Source: a virus
DNA: 61,111 nucleotides
IMG/VR virus record: IMGVR_UViG_3300042444_000090
Location: 1 to 61,111 of that record
Strand: one strand, 5' to 3'
Below the pieces are notes generated by a model. The model saw only the letters and a list, made by a program, of their open reading frames with translations, searched no databases and had not been told where the DNA came from. Positions within the stretch are counted from its first letter, which is position 1, and every line of letters starts with the position of its first letter. This document shows, piece after piece, positions 56,855 through 61,111 of this stretch. The position numbers were made by a program, and so were the translations under genes.

Positions 56855-59800
56855 TGCATAACCACATCTGTGCCATCCCCGTAAGTAATGTTATTGATCT
56901 GAGGGGTAGCCATTGCGTGTCCTTCAATGCTTTCTTGCTGATTTTTCAAGTACGCTATAGCTATTGTCCAATAGCGTTGCGCCTGATCGGCAAAATCCTT
57001 GTCTTCCAAGTCAACCGCATGAAGCGCTGCCAGAATCGCACGTTCATTCTCCAACGGAATGAAATCATACATAGATTCAATCGTTGGGTTCTTAATGCGA
57101 TATATAATACGCGCCCAAGAGCATGGCTGACCAAGTCGGATTCTCCTGTACTGAGGATTAATATCCGCAGGATGGTATTGCCCGATTAGGGTCATGTCAT
57201 TACTGCGCCCGTAATCGTAAGCGTACAAAGACACAAATCCGTCCGTTTTTGGCTTTTCAATCTGTTGGACTGATTTCACCAAGGTAGGAGGTTCAATTGA
57301 GTCTATAATAAAGGTGCTGTCGGCGCTATTTCCTGCCGTTTGATAGGAAACACGTCCGACAGTTGAAGCTAGGTTTCTTGCCTGAGCTTCAGTGCTATAC
57401 AGTTCAAACTCGTCGGAATCCAGCTTTCTGACGTAGTAGTTCGCCCCCGCAACCAGAGGATTAGGAAGAGAATCCCCATCTCTCGGACGCGCCGTAATGG
57501 CTTGTCCTGTCGAGTAAAGCGATGCCGTCTCTACAATGCTTGTAGATGGAACCGCTGTTACCGTCCTATCCAAGTCGAGGCTGAGTTGGCCTGTCCCCGG
57601 AGTGGTAATCGTTACCAAGGTATTGTTGGAATATACCTTAACATCGTCACCAAAAATTTTGATTGTGTAGTCCGTACCCGCAACAAGAGGAGAAGGCAGG
57701 GTTCCAGAAGAAGAAAACCGCACAACTTCGTTTTCCTGCAAAAATTGAACGCTATCAGGATTAATTCGGTTTTGATATGGCAACGGAAATGCCGAAACTC
57801 GCAAAGCATAGTATGCCTGACCAGTTCCAAAAGCTGTCACGCTAATCAACCCCGTTGTTCCGCCAGCATTTGCATTAGTTACCGTATTATAAATACGAGC
57901 AGTCTGATTTCCTGCGTCAATATTGAGGAAAAACTGAGTAGTTCCCTTATCAATAGATGGAGTTGTGCTCGGAAGGTTGTAGTCAGATGCAAAATAAATT
58001 CCCTGTCCAGTGTTCAGTCCATCAAAATCTCCAACCCATCTATTGGTGAATCCAACAGCAAATGATCTAGAAATCAGCACATAAAACTGTCCCGTTCCAA
58101 CGCTAGTAATATTTACGGGACTGTAATCGACGTTGGTGATTGTAAAGCTGGACGATGAAAATGGTTGTTCTGCTCGATATGATGCGCCCTGAGTAATTGG
58201 GCTTGGAAAAGTTCCTGTGGTTGTAAAAGAGACAAATACGCCAGTTGAAGGAGTAAACGTAATGGTAGGATTGCCAGTGTATCCCGTTCCTTTGGTGACC
58301 ACATTAACTTTTACAAGTTGACCTCCAGACACAACGGCAGTTGCAGTTGCGCCTGTGCCGCCGCCGCCGCTGATCGTTACTGCAGGAGCCTGCGTATAGC
58401 CAGATCCTCCATTGGTTACTTCAATGTATTCAAGGAATGACGTTGTAATGGTACACGTTCCAGCAGCATTTGTGCCGCCGCCGCCAGTAAATGAAAGCCT
58501 CGGCGGGATGACATAACCCTCACCCGGACTATTAATGATCAAACCGTTGACCACTTGAGATGTGTTATTGATGGTAGCAGATATGATGGCTCCAGAACCA
58601 ACAGCCTGCAGGGTAATTCCCGTGATTCCACCATTGATATCTAGCCCATTGATTGTGGCCCTTGCGCCTTTGCCAGCTTTCGCAATACTTAAATCAGTAA
58701 TTGTAACTGTTGCGTTTGGCTGATATCCGCTGCCAGCGCTAACAACGCCAATCGATGCAACGCGACCACCTGTAACAGTGATATTAAATGTGGCCTGTGT
58801 TGTAAATGTGCTGTCGATCTCAATGCCAACCTGATTTTGCACGTATCCAGCGCCACCAGTATCGTCAACCGTCACTGTAGGAACACTGGTATAGCCACTG
58901 CCGGGCGCGGTTACTTGAACTCCAGTAATAATGCCAGATGGAACGCCTTTCGCCTGAGCACCAGACCCTGAAGGATTCGGAAGATTCAAGCCTTCAGCAA
59001 GAATGTTACTTTGTGTCCCGATAGCAACGGTTGCAGGAATCAACTTAACCAAAGAGTTTGTACCGCTTCCAGAAGTCACCAAGTTGATCGGATTGGTGTC
59101 GTTTACGGCATCAGATGATGTTGGATGGATGCTGACCGTTGTGGAGTTAATCGCTCGCACATAGTAGTTTGTTCCAGCCACCAACGGTTGAGGCAAAATT
59201 CCGCCGTTGGTCGTGGCTTGAACCTGATCTCCTGTTGAAAATCCGTGCGGGACGGAGAACGTCATCTTCGTTTGCGGCGAAATCGGCTTTTGAAGATCTA
59301 CGTTGATAGCTGTAGTCGCTCCCGTAGTGTAAACGGGATTCGTATTGTTCGTAGCATCTGCAATCGATTCAAAAATCTGCAGATGCGTAGGACTGATCAG
59401 GTTGGCAAAATAGGTAGCCTTAGAAATTAAAGGAGAAGGCAGGATGTTGCCGGGGAAATTGATCGGGTTAGCAGTGTCCAGAGCAATTGCAGGAGTGCTC
59501 GACAGCGAGAGAGCCGTGACTACCCTGCTTGGTTTTTTGTCCAACAGCCTTAGCGACGAAACCCCCACAATGCTCTGGAGATTAATAGGATAATTGCCAG
59601 CCTGAGCGTTCAGGGGATCAGCATAAAGCTGAATAACCGTAGGACTGACAACCCCCACGTAATAAATCTGGCCGTCTCGGAGAGGCGGAGGAACCACCCC
59701 CCCGATTGGAGTGATGACCACTGATTGACCAGAGTCCAAGGTGTGTGGCGTTGCCGTTTGGAAGAATCCAAGCGGGGATATCGCCGCATCTCTTGTCCTG

Positions 59801-60336
59801 ACGGTCACATCAGGAGGGAGGATGGCTCCTAGGGGGAAATCCTCTGGACTGTAAATCGGTATGTATAGACCGTCTACACCTTGCCCGTCAGGAGTTTGGC
59901 TTCTGAGCGTAGCATTCCATTGGTTTGTCCCAAGAACCCTGATTTGTTTCCCTGCATCATTTGATACCTCAGCGATAGCAATAAGCTGAGACGGCTGAAT
60001 GATGTCCATCATCGTGGCCGTATATCCACGATCATCCCAAGCCCAAGGGACGGAACTATAAGCGCCCCCCTTATTTACGTGATATTGAAAAAGTCTGTTT
60101 CGGAAATACAGAGGACTGCCGTCCGTGTTTACGGCTAAAGGCACTTCAATGCCCCTAGGCAGCGCAACACTGCAGCGATCCCATCCAGTGCAGATATCGA
60201 TCTCTGCTACCGAATGCGTCCAGTGACCAGACTCCATCAGGGTCTGGATCGATTGAGTCAGTTTCCGAAAAACCTTGGTTTTGTCTGTAGTGCCAAGGAT
60301 TTCTGCTGCCTCGTCAAAGATTTGCGAGACAAACAT
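56851..60336 (-). CDS. Tail adaptor-like protein with large repeated insertion (1161 aa)
   Basis: The N-terminal ~150 residues (FDEAAEILGTTDKTKVFRKL, SPLYFRNRLFQYHVNKGG) and C-terminal ~110 residues (IRLGQPCSWARIIYRIKNPT, ILAALHAVDLEDKDFADQAQ) resemble the two halves of a podovirus head-to-tail adaptor/tail tubular A protein, normally about 200 residues. Between them lie at least six to seven beta repeats built around LPxPLxxGTxYYV (about 217, 302, 384, 715, 795, 882, 962) and a block of Gly-rich repeats (GSGYTxxPxVTI, about 450-690). The insert could decorate the tail or bind the host. Start has no close Shine-Dalgarno site. Confidence 0.65.
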   Translation of the reverse strand: MFVSQIFDEAAEILGTTDKTKVFRKLTQSIQTLMESGHWTHSVAEIDICTGWDRCSVALPRGIEVPLAVNTDGSPLYFRNRLFQYHVNKGGAYSSVPWAWDDRGYTATMMDIIQPSQLIAIAEVSNDAGKQIRVLGTNQWNATLRSQTPDGQGVDGLYIPIYSPEDFPLGAILPPDVTVRTRDAAISPLGFFQTATPHTLDSGQSVVITPIGGVVPPPLRDGQIYYVGVVSPTVIQLYADPLNAQAGNYPINLQSIVGVSSLRLLDKKPSRVVTALSLSSTPAIALDTANPINFPGNILPSPLISKATYFANLISPTHLQIFESIADATNNTNPVYTTGATTAINVDLQKPISPQTKMTFSVPHGFSTGDQVQATTNGGILPQPLVAGTNYYVRAINSTTVSIHPTSSDAVNDTNPINLVTSGSGTNSLVKLIPATVAIGTQSNILAEGLNLPNPSGSGAQAKGVPSGIITGVQVTAPGSGYTSVPTVTVDDTGGAGYVQNQVGIEIDSTFTTQATFNITVTGGRVASIGVVSAGSGYQPNATVTITDLSIAKAGKGARATINGLDINGGITGITLQAVGSGAIISATINNTSQVVNGLIINSPGEGYVIPPRLSFTGGGGTNAAGTCTITTSFLEYIEVTNGGSGYTQAPAVTISGGGGTGATATAVVSGGQLVKVNVVTKGTGYTGNPTITFTPSTGVFVSFTTTGTFPSPITQGASYRAEQPFSSSSFTITNVDYSPVNITSVGTGQFYVLISRSFAVGFTNRWVGDFDGLNTGQGIYFASDYNLPSTTPSIDKGTTQFFLNIDAGNQTARIYNTVTNANAGGTTGLISVTAFGTGQAYYALRVSAFPLPYQNRINPDSVQFLQENEVVRFSSSGTLPSPLVAGTDYTIKIFGDDVKVYSNNTLVTITTPGTGQLSLDLDRTVTAVPSTSIVETASLYSTGQAITARPRDGDSLPNPLVAGANYYVRKLDSDEFELYSTEAQARNLASTVGRVSYQTAGNSADSTFIIDSIEPPTLVKSVQQIEKPKTDGFVSLYAYDYGRSNDMTLIGQYHPADINPQYRRIRLGQPCSWARIIYRIKNPTIESMYDFIPLENERAILAALHAVDLEDKDFADQAQRYWTIAIAYLKNQQESIEGHAMATPQINNITYGDGTDVVMQ

Positions 60337-60341
60337 GGCAA

Positions 60342-60659
60342 CTACATGGCTCCTCGTTGATTTAGCTCGGCAGCAAAGGCTTCCAGATCGGCATCAGAGG
60401 GCGCTCCAGCGGGGGCAGCAGGCTCTCCAGCGGCCATTTCAGGAGTCGTTGGCCCTGTTCCACCAGAAGCCGCATCAACCTCTAGTGCGAGCGCATCAAG
60501 GGCGGTAGCAAGCTGGATCACAATGTTGTGCATCTCCATGAAAGCGTTTTTCGGGATACTCACCATGACGGTTCCTGCATCAGCAGGAGCGGCAGGCATC
60601 GGCGCTTCTTCGGGCATTGGCGGCATGGGAGCCATATTGGGTGTGTTTGGTTTAGCCAT
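60342..60659 (-). CDS. Small Pro/Ala-rich head-region protein
   Basis: 105 residues from ATG 60659 (GAAGAAGA upstream), one base past the previous stop; a longer frame would run inside the upstream gene. Pro/Met-rich N-terminus (MAPMPPMPEEAPMPAAP), a central helix (FMEMHNIVIQLATALDALAL) and a Gly/Pro/Ala-rich end. Similar low-complexity proteins occur near head-tail genes in related phages. Function unknown. Confidence 0.5.
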   Translation of the reverse strand: MAKPNTPNMAPMPPMPEEAPMPAAPADAGTVMVSIPKNAFMEMHNIVIQLATALDALALEVDAASGGTGPTTPEMAAGEPAAPAGAPSDADLEAFAAELNQRGAM

Positions 60660-60660
60660 A

Positions 60661-61077
60661 TTAATCTTCTTCCTCTTCTTCGGACTCATCGTCCTCAGGT
60701 TCGTTTTCTGCTTCGGCAAGGCCGCTTTCAATTGCGTCCTCGTCATCCATTTCTTCTTCAGATTCTTCTGAAAGGTTTTCTTCGGGTTTGATTCCGCAAA
60801 TGCAAAGTTCAACAGAATAGCGCTTGTCTGTCCCGTCTTCAGTTTTGACAGATTCGGTTTTTTCCATGACCTTCTTGTAGCGGATCATGGCAGTGCCTTC
60901 TGAAGGCATATCCTTCAATCCCTTCACGTTTTCAAAATACAGTGAAGGATAGTAAACTTTGTCTTCTCCATCTTTGTTTGACCATGAAGACATGGCCTCA
61001 TCCATTTTCTTGGAAAGGTTTTCCCCAAGGCTAACAAAGCCTTCGGGCAGTGAAATTTCTGATTTTTCGTATGGCAT
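60661..61077 (-). CDS. Acidic conserved head/tail-region protein
   Basis: 138 residues. The first ~95 residues form a compact domain (PEGFVSLGENLSKKMDEAMS, VYYPSLYFENVKGLKDMPSE); the last 40 are almost entirely Glu/Asp. Placed as the first gene of the adaptor-nozzle segment across the circle junction. Could be a capsid-associated or decoration-type protein; the acidic tail may mimic DNA or bind basic partners. The 5' part is duplicated at 1..122 because of the terminal repeat. Confidence 0.6.
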   Translation of the reverse strand: MPYEKSEISLPEGFVSLGENLSKKMDEAMSSWSNKDGEDKVYYPSLYFENVKGLKDMPSEGTAMIRYKKVMEKTESVKTEDGTDKRYSVELCICGIKPEENLSEESEEEMDDEDAIESGLAEAENEPEDDESEEEEED

Positions 61078-61111
61078 AATGTTAGCTTTCTATTGATCAA
61101 TTTCCCACGTT
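60956..61111. repeat. Terminal direct repeat, right copy
   Basis: Same 156 bases as 1..156 with T at 60985 instead of C at 30. See the left copy; the two together imply circular closure. Confidence 0.95.

Noticed and set aside
1-61111. CRISPR array, insertion sequence, integrase or attachment site
   Set aside because: No regularly spaced repeats, transposase or recombinase motifs were seen; the only tRNA is phage-borne and not flanked by an integrase.

Overview
The window is a complete tailed-bacteriophage genome (or a close approximation), read from an arbitrary point. The first 156 bases recur as the last 156 bases with one silent difference, so the sequence closes into a circle of about 60,955 bp. 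Every gene I can support lies on the minus strand. Large and small terminase, portal, scaffold, major capsid protein, and a T7/P22-type short-tail set (tail-tube adaptor and nozzle, ejected internal proteins, tailspike) indicate a podovirus-like phage. I see no integrase, no phage DNA polymerase and no phage RNA polymerase. It therefore looks virulent and dependent on host polymerases. A lipoprotein with a lipobox next to a small membrane protein in the lysis cassette (spanin-like) suggests a Gram-negative-type host. Many structural genes have clear Shine-Dalgarno sites, but much of the early region does not. I cannot name the host.

Layout in the direction of transcription (high to low coordinates): (1) 34.8-24 kb, early genes, with small regulators (SpoVT/AbrB-like, LuxR-type HTH), DUF932-type protein, RecT-like annealing protein, Cas4/DUF2800-like nuclease, DUF1376-type initiator, DnaC-like helicase loader, Gp88 protein, SSB with a DDDIPF tail, TET-associated-type glycosyltransferase and RusA-like resolvase. 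(2) 22.5-7.9 kb, packaging and head genes: TerS, small Cys-rich and membrane proteins, TerL, methyltransferase, portal, scaffold and capsid, interleaved with four more glycosyltransferases. (3) 7.9-0.1 kb, tail fibre, lysis cassette (TM protein, lipoprotein, holin-like, endolysin-like), a beta-helix tailspike and a small adhesin-like protein. (4) Across the circle junction, 61.1-36.2 kb: head-associated proteins, a greatly expanded 1161-aa adaptor, the nozzle, a set of Ala/Gln-rich internal proteins including a tandem triplicate, a 588-aa internal virion protein and a 4142-aa polyvalent giant protein. (5) 36.2-34.9 kb: small genes and an initiator-like tRNA-Met, ending in a rho-independent terminator just upstream of the first early promoter.

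The most notable signals are the following. The 4142-aa giant has a zincin HEAGH motif, a duplicated 600-900-residue module and five FMPxR linkers. A family of early promoters (TTGACc-N17-AATACT) is followed by SD-less AC-rich leaders, and one of them sits inside a continuous reading frame. A perfect TTGACA-N16-TATAAT promoter with a dyad at its start site points against every gene in the genome. A phage-borne tRNA has initiator hallmarks. Five glycosyltransferases are present, four of them inside the virion operon and one of the DNA-glycosylating type without a recognisable base hydroxylase.
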